Assembly (NCBI GenBank): GCA_030744625.1
Contig: JASLQF010000057.1
Location: forward strand, 47,726-111,725
Length of the DNA: 64,000 nucleotides
Origin: Rhodospirillales bacterium
GTDB taxonomy: Bacteria; Pseudomonadota; Alphaproteobacteria; Rhodospirillales; JASLQF01
Direction: 5' to 3'
A model generated the notes under the pieces. The model was not told where the DNA came from. It was given only the letters and a program-made list of their open reading frames with translations, and did no database searches. The position numbers were made by a program, and so were the translations under genes. Shown piece by piece: positions 26,598 to 36,279 of the stretch (position 1 is its first letter; the number at the start of each line of letters is the position of its first letter).

Positions 26598-27767
26598 ATG
26601 ACTAGTGGACCTCTGCACGCGGCCGGAATCGTTCTCGGCGGTCTGTTGGCCGTTGCCGCGGCAATCGGTGTCGGGCGCTTCGTCTACACACCCATCCTGC
26701 CCTTCATGGAGGCGAGCCTCGGACTGACCAAGGCACAAGGCGGGGTAATCGCCTCGGCGAACTATCTGGGCTACCTCCTCGGCGCCTTCGCCGCCGCGAA
26801 GCCGGCGCTGCCGGGCGGACGGCGTGTTTGGCTCCTGGCGACGCTGGCGGTCAGCGCCGCAACCACGGGGATTATGGGGTTCTCGTCGTCGATGACGGCA
26901 TTCATGGGGCTGCGCTTCATCGGCGGATTCGCCAGCGCGTTCGTACTCATTTTCGCATCGGCCGTGGTCATGGATCGCCTGGTGGCGGCGAGACGGTCCG
27001 GCCTTTCCACTCTGCATTTCGCGGGGGTCGGCTGTGGGATCGCGGCATCCGCCGTGCTCGTCTCGGGGCTGGCCGCCGTGGGCTACGACTGGCGGACGTT
27101 TTGGCTGGCGAGCGGGGCTATTTCGCTACTAGCGCTTGGTGCCACGGCCAGCCTGCTTCGTAACGACGCGCAAACCGCCCCGCCCGCGACGGAAGGGCAA
27201 GATAGCCGCATCGACCGCCGATTGATCGCCCTCATCGCGTCGTACGGGCTGGTTGGATTCGGATACATCATCACGGCGACGTTCATCGCCACCCTGGTGC
27301 GGACATCGCCCGAGATTCGCCATATCGAACCGGTGATATGGCTCGTGGTTGGTCTGTCCGCCGCTCCTTCGGTGCCGCTGTGGATTTGGATCGGGCAGCG
27401 TTGGGGCAATGACCGCAGCTTGGCGCTTGCCTGCCTCGTCGAAGCGGTCGGCGTTGCCATGAGCGTTCTCTCGACAAGTACGCTGGCGGTGATCGTTTCC
27501 GCGGCGCTGCTCGGCGGCACGTTTGTCGGGATCACCGCGATCGGGCTGGTTCATGCGCGCCATCTGTCGAGCGGCGATCCGCGCCGCTCCATCGCCCTCA
27601 TGACGGCAGCCTTCGGCGCCGGCCAGATTATCGGCCCGACGTTCGCGGGATACGCCTACGCTATTGGCGACAGTTTCCTCGTGCCCTCGCTGGTCGCGGC
27701 GGCGGCCCTGATGGTGGCGGCGGGCCTAGCCGCGAACACGCGGATCCAGCACCGCCCAACGGCCTAA
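26598..27767 (+). CDS. YbfB/YjiJ-family MFS transporter
   Basis: Twelve-helix major facilitator of 389 residues. The start GVGRFVYTPILPFM is typical of the YbfB/YjiJ group, and an internal loop (RNDAQTAPPATEGQDSRIDR) separates the two halves. Substrate unknown. It is 48 bases downstream of the CDP-alcohol phosphatidyltransferase-like gene and its stop overlaps the convergent phosphatidyltransferase stop by 4 bases, so it may export or import something for the same pathway. Confidence 0.87.
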   Translation: MTSGPLHAAGIVLGGLLAVAAAIGVGRFVYTPILPFMEASLGLTKAQGGVIASANYLGYLLGAFAAAKPALPGGRRVWLLATLAVSAATTGIMGFSSSMTAFMGLRFIGGFASAFVLIFASAVVMDRLVAARRSGLSTLHFAGVGCGIAASAVLVSGLAAVGYDWRTFWLASGAISLLALGATASLLRNDAQTAPPATEGQDSRIDRRLIALIASYGLVGFGYIITATFIATLVRTSPEIRHIEPVIWLVVGLSAAPSVPLWIWIGQRWGNDRSLALACLVEAVGVAMSVLSTSTLAVIVSAALLGGTFVGITAIGLVHARHLSSGDPRRSIALMTAAFGAGQIIGPTFAGYAYAIGDSFLVPSLVAAAALMVAAGLAANTRIQHRPTA

Positions 27768-28360
27768 CGGCCCGCCTTTCGGCGATACCACCAGAAAAAC
27801 AGGGCGGCGAAGACGGGGGCGCCGATGGTGGCGGCGATGAGCAACGGCACGGCACCGCCGAGCCACACGGCGATGGGCACCGCGAGCATGGCATCGTCGG
27901 CATCGAAACCGCCGGCCGGCGGAAGTTCGAGAGCCCTCAGACCTCGCGAACTCTCGACCCGCACCACCAGCCACAACACCGCCGCGACGGCGGCGCCGGC
28001 GAGGACGCCCATGGGCAGCGCCCAGTAGGCGAGAACGCTTTCCCGCAAACCGACGCCGATGCCGACGAAGACGAGCCCGTTGGCGAGCCCGTCGGAAATC
28101 AGGTCATAGCGATGCCCCCACGGGCTGGACTTGCCACCGAGGCGGGCCAGCTCTCCATCGGCGCGGTCGAGCACCAGGGACAGCACGAAGATGGCTCCTC
28201 CAACGTTCTGCCAGAAGGTTTCCCCCACGGCGAACGCGGCGGCCGCCCCGATCCCGGTCAACAGGCGCAGGGTGGTGATCTGATTGGGCGTGACCGGCGT
28301 CTTGGCCAAGGGCCTGACCAGGGTCCGCACGCCTCTGTGTATCCAGGTATTGTGGCTCAT
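27764..28360 (-). CDS. CDP-alcohol phosphatidyltransferase of the phosphonate operon
   Basis: Membrane enzyme of 198 residues with a complete catalytic motif (DRADGELARLGGKSSPWG then HRYDLISD). About six helices. The start ATG 28360 overlaps the stop of the phosphonopyruvate decarboxylase gene as ATGA. Being third in an operon with a PEP mutase-nucleotidyltransferase fusion and a phosphonopyruvate decarboxylase, it is a good candidate for moving a CDP-activated phosphonate onto a diacylglycerol or other lipid alcohol. This assignment follows from context and known phosphonolipid pathways, not from a specific motif. Confidence 0.87.
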   Translation of the reverse strand: MSHNTWIHRGVRTLVRPLAKTPVTPNQITTLRLLTGIGAAAAFAVGETFWQNVGGAIFVLSLVLDRADGELARLGGKSSPWGHRYDLISDGLANGLVFVGIGVGLRESVLAYWALPMGVLAGAAVAAVLWLVVRVESSRGLRALELPPAGGFDADDAMLAVPIAVWLGGAVPLLIAATIGAPVFAALFFWWYRRKAGR

Positions 28361-29496
28361 GTGCCGGCCAGGAACTCCTTGAAGCGCCACGCGACCTCGT
28401 GGGGTTTCACCGTCGGCCGGCCGAGGCCGGACGCGGAGCCCGGCGATATCCGCATGTGCACGAGGTGGGGGCCGGGTGCGCCGATCCCCGACGACACGGC
28501 TTCTTCCAACCCCTCAATGCCGTCGCAGGAAAAGCCCCGGGCGTAACCGCAGGCCAGGGCCGTCGCCGTGAAGTCAACATTGGGGGCCACCGTCGCCTGT
28601 CCCCCGGTCGAATCGTAAACGCCGTTGTCGAGGACGATATGGACCAGGTTGGCGGGGGCGCACGCGCCGATGGTTGCCAGGGTCCCCATCTTCATCAACA
28701 CCGCCCCGTCGCCGTCCACCACCACCACCGGGCGCTTCACGTTGAGGGCGACGCCGAGCCCCATGGCGCCGCCGCACCCCATGGATCCGACTTGGTAGAG
28801 TTGCTGGGGGCGATCTTGCAGAGTGAACAGTTCGCGCCCGCACTTTCCGGTCGTGGCGATCACCGCCGCTTCCGGCGGAAGGACGCCGAGAAGACTTTCC
28901 AATGCCTCCATCCGCGCCGGCGGGGGGCCGCCCGCCCGCATGTCCACATGGTTTCCCCGGACGCGGCGCTCCGGCGGCTGGGCGCGGAGGCCGTCGTCGC
29001 GGACACTGCCCTTCTCCATGAGGAAGGCGTAGGGCAGGCCGGTGCGCTCCATTTCCACGCGCGCCGCGTCCAGCGATGCGCCCACCGCCGCCTCGTCGCT
29101 GGGAAACGCCGCGTGGGGGACGCGGATGGTCTCCAGCAGGGCCGACGTGATGGCCCCCATCAGCTCGTGCTGAGGTTCGTCTTCGAGGCCGGGCGCGCCG
29201 CGCCACGTAACGATGAGCAGCGTGGGAATCCGAAAAGGATAATTCAACGAAGTCAAAGGGTTGATCGCGTTTCCAAGGCCGGAGTTCTGGCACATGACCA
29301 CCGTCCCGCGACCGGCCAGCCACGCCCCCGCCGCGATCGCCACGGCCTCGCCCTCGCTGGCCGCCGCGACGTAGTTCGTCCGCGCGTCGCCGATCACCCG
29401 GTTGATGATGGGTGTCAGAAACGAGCACGGCACGCCGGTGAAGAAATCGAACCCGGCGCTACGCGCCGGGACGAGAAAGGTGTCCGCGGAAATCAC
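28357..29496 (-). CDS. ppd: Phosphonopyruvate decarboxylase
   Basis: TPP- and Mg-dependent enzyme turning phosphonopyruvate into phosphonoacetaldehyde, the step that makes phosphonate synthesis irreversible. Features: [36 protein letters not shown] (catalytic Glu), [38 protein letters not shown] and the TPP site [13 protein letters not shown] with [10 protein letters not shown]. These are specific to Ppd/sulfopyruvate decarboxylase-type enzymes. GTG 29496 is the start because it overlaps the stop of the PEP mutase gene (GTGA), and the 72 residues upstream in the open frame are a shadow of that gene. Length 379 residues is normal. Confidence 0.93.
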   Translation of the reverse strand: MISADTFLVPARSAGFDFFTGVPCSFLTPIINRVIGDARTNYVAAASEGEAVAIAAGAWLAGRGTVVMCQNSGLGNAINPLTSLNYPFRIPTLLIVTWRGAPGLEDEPQHELMGAITSALLETIRVPHAAFPSDEAAVGASLDAARVEMERTGLPYAFLMEKGSVRDDGLRAQPPERRVRGNHVDMRAGGPPPARMEALESLLGVLPPEAAVIATTGKCGRELFTLQDRPQQLYQVGSMGCGGAMGLGVALNVKRPVVVVDGDGAVLMKMGTLATIGACAPANLVHIVLDNGVYDSTGGQATVAPNVDFTATALACGYARGFSCDGIEGLEEAVSSGIGAPGPHLVHMRISPGSASGLGRPTVKPHEVAWRFKEFLAGT

Positions 29497-31154
29497 AGGA
29501 ATTCGTGGGCGTCCGCAACGTCGGCCGCGACATCCACGTCGAGCCACTGCCCGGTGGCGTAAACCACCCTGATCTTGTGGCCCGCCTCGGCCAAACGGGT
29601 AAACAGGTCGAGGAGGCTGGCCTTGTGCAGGGTGCCATCCTCGCGCATGGCCTCGAGCTCGCCGCGCACGAGGTCGCTGCCCACCTCGCTCAGCTTGGCG
29701 AGGCCCATCCACTCGCCATCGACCTCGTCCTCGGGAACGTCCTCGCCCATGCGCCGCAAATACACCGGTTCGTCATCCAGATAGTCGCCGGTAAACGGAC
29801 GTGTACAGCTGGCGAAATCGCGCACCCAGTCCTCGGCCTCCGACGTGCGGTTGCGCCACAGCGCGTCCACGGTCACCACCACATCGCCCTCGGCCTCCAT
29901 CAGCAGATCGAGAATATGATGGCGGAAGAGGATGTCGCCGTAGGCGACCATGCATTCCCCGCGGATGTGGTCGATGGCGCAGGCGAGGCTGGCGGCCTCG
30001 CCGGTCGTCGCGTAGAGGTCGTTGTCGACGGTGTTGATCGACGGCAGGTTTATTTTCTCCTTCTTGTAGCCGCGTACCACGGTGACGTCCCTGACGCCGG
30101 CGCCGCGGATGGTCGCCACCAGGCGCCGCAACAGCGGCTGCCCGCGGATATCGACCATGCATTTGGGACGGTCCTCGGTGAGCGGGCCGAGAGCCGCCCC
30201 GCGCGAGGCGGCAATCAGGATGGCCCGCGTCTCGCGTCCGGAAGACGGCAGGTAGCGGCTTTCCGCCTCGGCCAGTTCCTCGTTTCCGGCGAGCTCGAAG
30301 ATCTCCTGAACCCCGACCACTTTGTCCTCGACGCCCACCAAGGATTCGTCGCGCTGGATGCGCCGGCAGACTTCCTGCATGGCGGTGATCGACGCCCTGA
30401 GACTGTGGTTGGCCCAGATGGCGACGGAAATCCCCGACTCGCGGAATTCGTCCGTCGGCGTGGCGTAATATTTGGTCGGCACGATGACCACGGGACAGCG
30501 ATTCTGCCACTCGGCGTTGAAGGCCAGAATCTCGTCGGCCGTCGATTGCCGCGAGTGAATGAGGATGGCGTCGGCCCCGGCGCCGTAATAGGCCTCGGCG
30601 CGGCGCAGGGCCTCGTCGAGCCCCCACCCCGAAATCAGGGCCTCGATGCGCGCCACGAGACTGAAGTCGGGGTCCGTCTGGCTGTCCTTGCCGGCCTTGA
30701 TCTTGCCGCAGAACTCGTCGATATCGGCCAGGGGCTGCCCTTCGCCGATAAACGAGTTGGTTTTCGGAAACAGCTTGTCCTCGATGCAGATGCCGGCGAC
30801 GCCCCGCTGGCACAGCTTGCGCACGGCGCGGCGGACGTTGTTGAAGTTTCCCCAACCAGTGTCGCCGTCGACGAGGATGGGAATGGTCGTGGCGTCCGAC
30901 ATGAACTCCAGGACCTCGATAACCTGGGTCCACGACGCTTCGTTGTTGTCGCGCACGCCGAGCGCCGCCGAAACCGACAGCCCCGACGCCCACACGCCCT
31001 TGAAGCCGGCGGCCTCGACAATCTTGGCCGACATGCCGTTGTGGGCTTCCATGAGAAATTCCAGTTGCGGCGAAATCAGGAGAGCGCGCAGCCGCGCCGC
31101 CTTGGACGCCGGCCGAGGCGATTCCGCGAGTGCCACCTTGGGAGTCGTAACCAT
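29493..31154 (-). CDS. pepM: PEP phosphomutase fused to nucleotidyltransferase
   Basis: Bifunctional protein of 553 residues. The N-terminal half (about 25-300) is a phosphoenolpyruvate mutase: [15 protein letters not shown] and the diagnostic EDKxxxxxNS motif ([10 protein letters not shown]) are present, so it should form the C-P bond. The C-terminal half (about 310-553) is a nucleotidyltransferase-like domain starting [20 protein letters not shown], a degenerate form of the usual AAGxGxRLxPxTxxxPK, followed by [12 protein letters not shown]. Such fusions are known among phosphonate enzymes where the NTase makes a CDP-phosphonate. First gene of an operon in which all three genes overlap by 4 bases. 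Confidence 0.93.
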   Translation of the reverse strand: MVTTPKVALAESPRPASKAARLRALLISPQLEFLMEAHNGMSAKIVEAAGFKGVWASGLSVSAALGVRDNNEASWTQVIEVLEFMSDATTIPILVDGDTGWGNFNNVRRAVRKLCQRGVAGICIEDKLFPKTNSFIGEGQPLADIDEFCGKIKAGKDSQTDPDFSLVARIEALISGWGLDEALRRAEAYYGAGADAILIHSRQSTADEILAFNAEWQNRCPVVIVPTKYYATPTDEFRESGISVAIWANHSLRASITAMQEVCRRIQRDESLVGVEDKVVGVQEIFELAGNEELAEAESRYLPSSGRETRAILIAASRGAALGPLTEDRPKCMVDIRGQPLLRRLVATIRGAGVRDVTVVRGYKKEKINLPSINTVDNDLYATTGEAASLACAIDHIRGECMVAYGDILFRHHILDLLMEAEGDVVVTVDALWRNRTSEAEDWVRDFASCTRPFTGDYLDDEPVYLRRMGEDVPEDEVDGEWMGLAKLSEVGSDLVRGELEAMREDGTLHKASLLDLFTRLAEAGHKIRVVYATGQWLDVDVAADVADAHEFL

Positions 31155-31250
31155 CGTTCTTTATCAGGACCTTATTGCGATCAGGTGTTCCTGCCGGCAG
31201 CGGTACCGCGCACTCGGGCGCCCATCCCCCGAGCACCCCTTAGGTTTCAC

Positions 31251-31279
31251 TTGAATTCGCCGCATCGCAAGAATATTAC
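31251..31279 (+). promoter_or_regulatory. Possible promoter for the dioxygenase gene
   Basis: TTGAAT (31251-31256) and TATTAC (31274-31279) with 17 bases between; each matches consensus at 4 of 6. Located 67 bases before the ATG in the divergent pepM/dioxygenase intergenic region. Confidence 0.35.
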
Positions 31280-31345
31280 GGTAAACGGCGCGGCGCAATC
31301 CAACAGCCGGCTTTAATCAATCCACTAGCATCATCGGCGGCTGCC

Positions 31346-32104
31346 ATGTTGACCACCCCGGTTCTCACGGCCCAGCACATCGAAGAATTCGAACGGGACG
31401 GCTTCCTCCTCGTGCGTTCGGCGTTCGGCGCCGCCGACATGAAGAAGATCGGCGGCTGGGCCAAGGAGGTGTCCGAGCTTCCCGAGGTCTCCGGCCGACA
31501 CTGGGTCTACCACGAAACGAGCCTCACCGAGCCGCGCAGGAGCCTGGTTTCCCGCATCGAGAAAATCGCCCCCTTCCATCAGGGATTCAGGGAGTTGAGC
31601 GAGGTCCTCGAGAAATCAGTGGGCCAGATTCTCGGAGAAGAGGCCGAACTCTTCAAGGAGAAGATCAATTTCAAGATGCCGGGCGGCGACGGCTTCAAGC
31701 CCCACCAGGACTCGCAGGCGGGATGGGGCGCCTACGCCGACTTCTTCATCAGCGTCATGGTGACCATCGACGAAGCCACCGAGGAAAACGGTTGCCTGCG
31801 GGTCGTCCCCGGACATCACAAGCGGGGTCTGTTCACGTCCTGGGAGCCACTCACAGACGAGGACATGGAGGGCATGGAGTTCGTCCCCTGCCCAACCAAG
31901 CCGGGCGACATCGTGTTCTTCGACAACTTCACGCCCCACGGCTCGGAACCGAACATGAGCGACCGCATCCGGCGCGCCTATTACGCCACCTACAACCGTC
32001 TCTCGGCGGGCCGGCACATGGACGCGTACTACGCCGACAAGCACAAGAACTACCCGCCCGACATCGACCGCGAGGCGGGCAAGGATTACGTGTTCAGGGT
32101 TTAG
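31346..32104 (+). CDS. Phytanoyl-CoA dioxygenase (PhyH)-family enzyme
   Basis: Predicted Fe(II)/2-oxoglutarate oxygenase of 252 residues. The iron triad is visible: His and Asp in KPHQDSQAG and the distal His in NFTPHGSEPN, with a downstream Arg (SDRIRRAYYATYN) suited to bind 2-oxoglutarate. PhyH-family members include phosphonate hydroxylases such as PhnY, which acts on 2-aminoethylphosphonate. Divergent placement next to pepM makes a phosphonate or lipid head group a plausible substrate, but nothing in the sequence fixes it. Its 3' end overlaps the convergent nucleotidyltransferase by 11 bases. Confidence 0.87.
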   Translation: MLTTPVLTAQHIEEFERDGFLLVRSAFGAADMKKIGGWAKEVSELPEVSGRHWVYHETSLTEPRRSLVSRIEKIAPFHQGFRELSEVLEKSVGQILGEEAELFKEKINFKMPGGDGFKPHQDSQAGWGAYADFFISVMVTIDEATEENGCLRVVPGHHKRGLFTSWEPLTDEDMEGMEFVPCPTKPGDIVFFDNFTPHGSEPNMSDRIRRAYYATYNRLSAGRHMDAYYADKHKNYPPDIDREAGKDYVFRV

Positions 32105-32858
32105 GGCTTGGCCCGACGCCTCCGAGGCGCGGCAGGATGACCTTCTCGGCGCGCGCCAGATCTTCCGGGAAATCGATCTCGATCCACGGCGTGCCCGTGA
32201 TGTCCTCAAAACCGAAGGTGCCGGGCGGCACGGCGTGCAGCACGTCGCGGATGGCGTCCTCGTAGGGGGCGGCGCCACGGCCGCCTCCGACGTAGGTTTC
32301 CGTCATGTCCGCCAGACGCCCGGCGATGGGCGGGACCAGGCGCATGAAGCCCGGCCATTCCCCGACCAGGTCGAAATCTCCCTCGACCATCTTGCCGAAA
32401 TCGACGGGATGCCCGCCGCGAATGCACAGCCTGACCGGATCCTCGCCCTCGCCCACTTCGCGATCGAGGAGGAAGCAGTTGCCGTGGAGCGAGGCGACGA
32501 GCCGCTCGAGCAGCGAGCGGTGATAGAGCACGTCGGCGTCCATGAACAGGATGTCGTCACCGCACCTAAGCGCGTCCCGCGCCGTCCACATGGAAACGAC
32601 GGAGCCTTCACGGAAGCGCGGGTTGAAGAGGCCGCGGACGAAGCCGTCGCGGCCCGCCGCCTCGGCCTCGGCCAGGACCTCGTCCTTGCGGTAGCCGACG
32701 ACCAGGGACACGCCGTCGATGCCGAGATCCCGGAGCATCTCGATGTGGCGCCGCAGCAAGGACGTCCCGGCGAACCGCAGCAATGATTTCGGTGGCTGCG
32801 TGTCGTCGTCGCCATAGAGGCGCCGGCCGACGCCGGCGGCCAGGATGATTGCTCTCAT
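32094..32858 (-). CDS. Nucleotidyltransferase, MobA/sugar-NTP type
   Basis: Cytoplasmic enzyme that would couple NTP to a phosphorylated or phosphonate substrate. The signature is intact (MRAIILAAGVGRRL, then PPKSLLRFAG), as are the acidic metal site (LFMDADVLY) and a late acidic motif (GTPWIEIDFPEDLARA). Start ATG 32858 fits the family's beginning. It follows hpnA by 11 bases. Unlike the domain fused to PepM, this copy has a normal loop, so it may be the real CTP:phosphonate or CTP:alcohol-phosphate cytidylyltransferase for the nearby phosphatidyltransferases. Confidence 0.85.
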   Translation of the reverse strand: MRAIILAAGVGRRLYGDDDTQPPKSLLRFAGTSLLRRHIEMLRDLGIDGVSLVVGYRKDEVLAEAEAAGRDGFVRGLFNPRFREGSVVSMWTARDALRCGDDILFMDADVLYHRSLLERLVASLHGNCFLLDREVGEGEDPVRLCIRGGHPVDFGKMVEGDFDLVGEWPGFMRLVPPIAGRLADMTETYVGGGRGAAPYEDAIRDVLHAVPPGTFGFEDITGTPWIEIDFPEDLARAEKVILPRLGGVGPSPKP

Positions 32859-32869
32859 GGGCTTTCCAT

Positions 32870-33862
32870 TCAGCGACAGTAGCCGTTTTCGCGAAACCAC
32901 GCGATGGCGTCGACCAGCGCCTGGTGGGCCGGACGCGGACCGTAACCGAGGTCGCGCCTGGCCTTGGCGCTGGAGAAATACATCCGTTTCTTGGCCATGC
33001 GCACGCCGTCGACGGTGACGAAGGGCTCACCGCCGCCGCTCAACCGCGTCCATGCCTCCGCCACCAGGGCGACGGGCAGTATCAGGTTGTGCGGCAGGCG
33101 TACGCGCGGCGCCGGACGCCCGGTAATGGCGGCGATTTCGTCGAGGATGTGCTTGAGGCTCATGTCCTCGCCGCCCAGGATGTAGCGCTCCCCGACGACG
33201 CCCTTTTCAAACGCCAGCAGATGGCCGCCGGCCACATCGTCCACGTGCACCACATTGAGCCCGGTATCGACGTAAGCCGGCATGCGCCCCATGGCCGCCT
33301 CGACGATCATGCGTCCGGTCGGCGTCGGTTTGACGTCCCGTGGCCCCACCGGCGCCGAAGGGTGGACGATGACGGCGGGCAGGCCGTCGTCTTCGATCAT
33401 GCGCCGCACCTCGGCCTCGGCCAGGAATTTCGAGCGCTTGTATGCGCCGATCATGTCGGCGACGGTGGACGGGGTGTCCTCGTCGGCCGGCTGTCCGTCC
33501 CGGCGCAATCCCAACGTGGCGACGCTGGAAGTGTAAACGATCCGCTCGACGCCGGCCGCCAGGGCGGCGCGCATCAGATGGCGGGTGCCGTCCACGTTGG
33601 CACCGAACATGGGCGCGGGATCGCGCACCCACAGCCGGTAATCGGCGGCGACGTGAAACAACGCGCGGCAACCGTCGAGCGCTCTCTCGAGGGAGGCCAC
33701 GTCCGTCAAGTCCCCGGTAGCCACTTCGACCGCGAGGCCTTCGATGTTGCGGCGATCGCTGTGCGGCCGCATGAGGGCGCGCACGTCGAACCCGGCATCG
33801 ATCAGACACCGTGTGACGGCCGAACCGACGAAACCCGAGGCTCCCGTGACCAGTGCGGTCAT
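32870..33862 (-). CDS. hpnA: Hopanoid-associated sugar epimerase/reductase HpnA
   Basis: Extended short-chain dehydrogenase of 330 residues with the Rossmann motif VTGASGFVGSAV, catalytic Tyr-Lys (YKRSK) and YTSSVATLG. HpnA is found in most hopanoid clusters and is annotated as a nucleoside-diphosphate-sugar epimerase or dihydroflavonol-reductase-like protein; its reaction is not established. Start ATG 33862 (MTALVTGASG). It is followed closely by a nucleotidyltransferase and is divergent from ispH. Confidence 0.92.
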   Translation of the reverse strand: MTALVTGASGFVGSAVTRCLIDAGFDVRALMRPHSDRRNIEGLAVEVATGDLTDVASLERALDGCRALFHVAADYRLWVRDPAPMFGANVDGTRHLMRAALAAGVERIVYTSSVATLGLRRDGQPADEDTPSTVADMIGAYKRSKFLAEAEVRRMIEDDGLPAVIVHPSAPVGPRDVKPTPTGRMIVEAAMGRMPAYVDTGLNVVHVDDVAGGHLLAFEKGVVGERYILGGEDMSLKHILDEIAAITGRPAPRVRLPHNLILPVALVAEAWTRLSGGGEPFVTVDGVRMAKKRMYFSSAKARRDLGYGPRPAHQALVDAIAWFRENGYCR

Positions 33863-34153
33863 ATGCGTCCAGCGTCCTTTCGCCATTCCCAGCCAGCGGC
33901 GAATTCGACCACGAGGTCTCGCCATGAACGGCGCCGCGGCTCGATTCGTCAGCTCATCGTGGAAAATACTTCGCGGCGGCTCAAAAGAATAGAATGCTTG
34001 CGCCGCCCTTGAATTGCGCCACGGCGCGGCCCATCCATTGTTCTTGAATGCCCAAGCGACGTCTTCCCCTTTTGCATATTCTTACCTATGTTCCTTAGAA
34101 TGGTTCGCGACACCCTCCGGGGTGCCGCAACTCGTGTCCAACGGGAATGAAAA

Positions 34154-35128
34154 TTGGCGACCGAGACGAAACGGAATCTGCGCGTCATTCTCGCCCAGCC
34201 ACGGGGATTTTGCGCCGGCGTCGAGCGGGCGATCGAGATCGTCGAGCGCGCCCTCGACCTTTACGGACCTCCCGTCTACGTGCGTCACGAGATCGTCCAC
34301 AACAAGCGCGTCGTGGACACCCTGCGCCAACAGGGCGCCGTGTTCGTCGAGGAAGTTGACGAGGTGCCCGAGGGCGCCGTCACCATATTCAGCGCCCACG
34401 GCATTTCCGAAGCCGTGGAAGCGGAGGCCCGTCGGCGCAACCTGCCGGTCATCGACGCCACCTGCCCGCTGGTGTCCAAGGTGCACAAGGAAGGCCAGAG
34501 CCACGTTCGCAACAATCGCGAGGTCATCCTAATCGGACACGCCGGACATCCCGAGGTCGAGGGCACCCAGGGCCGCATCCCCGGCGGCGTGCATCTGGTG
34601 ACGACGCCCGAAGACGTGACCACGATAAAGGTGCGCGATTCCGACAAGGTCGCCTACGTCACTCAGACCACGCTCAGCGTCGACGATACCCGCGACGTCA
34701 TCGAGGCGCTGAAGAAGCGCTTTCCCGAAATCGTCGGACCCGACGTCAAGGACATCTGCTACGCCACCCAAAACCGCCAGGTGTCGGCGCGCAATATCGC
34801 CGCCCACGTGGACCTGTTGCTGGTCGTCGGCGCCCAGAACAGTTCCAATTCGAACCGGCTGCGCGACCTCGGCCTCGAGCTGGAAGTGCCGAGCTATCTG
34901 GTCGATGACGCCGCTGCGCTCGATCCCGCCTGGCTCGACGGTGTCGAGACCGTGGGCGTCACGGCCGGGGCCTCGGCGCCCGAGGAACTGGTCCAGGAAC
35001 TGATCGAGCGGTTGTCTGAATTCGGCGACGTCACCGTCGACACGCCGCCCGGCGTCGAGGAAAACATCACATTCAAGCTGCCCCGCGAGCTCGCCGACGA
35101 GACCGTAACGAGAGCCGCCCGGGCGTAG
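34154..35128 (+). CDS. ispH: 4-hydroxy-3-methylbut-2-enyl diphosphate reductase
   Basis: Last enzyme of the MEP pathway, making IPP and DMAPP, the isoprenoid units for squalene. Three cluster-binding cysteines are in [16 protein letters not shown] and [30 protein letters not shown] and SNSNRL complete the active site. An in-frame TGA at 34148 leaves TTG 34154 as the furthest possible start, placing nine residues before [12 protein letters not shown] as in relatives. Gene position beside hpnH, 14 bases apart, suggests that precursor supply and hopanoid side-chain addition are co-expressed. Confidence 0.95.
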   Translation: MATETKRNLRVILAQPRGFCAGVERAIEIVERALDLYGPPVYVRHEIVHNKRVVDTLRQQGAVFVEEVDEVPEGAVTIFSAHGISEAVEAEARRRNLPVIDATCPLVSKVHKEGQSHVRNNREVILIGHAGHPEVEGTQGRIPGGVHLVTTPEDVTTIKVRDSDKVAYVTQTTLSVDDTRDVIEALKKRFPEIVGPDVKDICYATQNRQVSARNIAAHVDLLLVVGAQNSSNSNRLRDLGLELEVPSYLVDDAAALDPAWLDGVETVGVTAGASAPEELVQELIERLSEFGDVTVDTPPGVEENITFKLPRELADETVTRAARA

Positions 35129-35142
35129 GAAGCGAGATTACC

Positions 35143-36279
35143 GTGGCCGTTCCGCTGATACAGCAGATACGCGTCGGCGCCTATATCCTGGGCAAGCGCC
35201 TCACCGGTGTCGCGCGCTACCCCCTCGTGTTGATGCTGGAGCCGCTGTTCCGGTGCAACCTGGCGTGTCCCGGTTGCGGAAAGATCGACTACGACGACAA
35301 GATTCTCAACAAGCGCCTCAGCCTCCAGGATTGCCTGGACGCCGTCGACGAATGCGGCGCGCCGATCGTCTCCATCCCCGGGGGCGAGCCGTTGCTGCAC
35401 AAGGAGATCGAACAAATCGTCTCGGGCATCATCGCGCGCAAGAAATTCGTCTACCTGTGCACCAACGCCCTGTTGCTGGAAAAGAGGCTCCACCTCTTCC
35501 AGCCCACCCCCTATCTCACGTTCTCGGTCCATCTCGACGGGCTGGAGAAACACCATGACGAGGCGGTCGCCCAGGAAGGCGTGTTCGCGCGCGCCGTCTC
35601 GGCCATCAAGGCGGCCCGCGACAAGGGATTCCGCGTCAACATCAATTGCACGCTCTTCGACCAGATGACGTCTCGGGAGGTGGCCGACTTCTTCGATTTC
35701 GTCACCCATGACCTGAAGATCGAAGGCATCACCGTTTCGCCCGGCTATGCCTACGAACGGGCCCCCGATCAGGAGCATTTCCTGGCCCGCGCCAGGACCA
35801 AGGAACTCTTCCGAAGCGTCTTCAGACTAGGCCGCGGCAGGAAGTGGCGCTTCTCCCAATCATCGCTATTCCTGGAATTTCTCGCCGGCAACCAAGCGTA
35901 TCATTGCACGCCGTGGGGCAATCCCACGCGCAACGTTTTCGGCTGGCAGCGCCCCTGCTACCTGCTCGCCGAGGGCTACGCGCGTTCCTTCAAGCAGCTC
36001 ATGGAAGAGACCGCGTGGGACACTTACGGGACCGGCAACTACGAAAAATGCGCCCATTGCATGGTCCACTGCGGCTACGAACCGACGGCCGTAACCGACA
36101 CCGTCGCCCACCCGCTGAAGGCCCTGCTGTCGGCGCTTCGCGGTCCCAGGACCGAAGGCCCGATGGCCCCGGAAGTTCCCATCGACAACCAGCGCCCGGC
36201 GGAATTCGTCTTCGAGGACGTGGTCGAGCGCCTATCCGAAGCCGAGGCGCGGACCGCCGAGCGAAGCGACGCGGCGTAA
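35143..36279 (+). CDS. hpnH: Adenosyl-hopene synthase, radical SAM
   Basis: Radical-SAM enzyme of 378 residues that adds 5'-deoxyadenosyl to hopene, the first step of extended hopanoid synthesis. The cluster motif is CNLACPGCGK (CxxxCxxC), preceded by LVLMLEPLFR. GGEP and a C-terminal cysteine-rich motif (CAHCMVHCGYEPTA) match HpnH. The start is GTG 35143. Its end overlaps hpnG, on the other strand, by 48 bases. Confidence 0.95.
   Translation: MAVPLIQQIRVGAYILGKRLTGVARYPLVLMLEPLFRCNLACPGCGKIDYDDKILNKRLSLQDCLDAVDECGAPIVSIPGGEPLLHKEIEQIVSGIIARKKFVYLCTNALLLEKRLHLFQPTPYLTFSVHLDGLEKHHDEAVAQEGVFARAVSAIKAARDKGFRVNINCTLFDQMTSREVADFFDFVTHDLKIEGITVSPGYAYERAPDQEHFLARARTKELFRSVFRLGRGRKWRFSQSSLFLEFLAGNQAYHCTPWGNPTRNVFGWQRPCYLLAEGYARSFKQLMEETAWDTYGTGNYEKCAHCMVHCGYEPTAVTDTVAHPLKALLSALRGPRTEGPMAPEVPIDNQRPAEFVFEDVVERLSEAEARTAERSDAA

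Noticed and set aside
29505..31316. Open frame of about 600 codons on the plus strand
   Set aside because: Antisense to pepM, whose EDKxxxxxNS motif shows the real frame.
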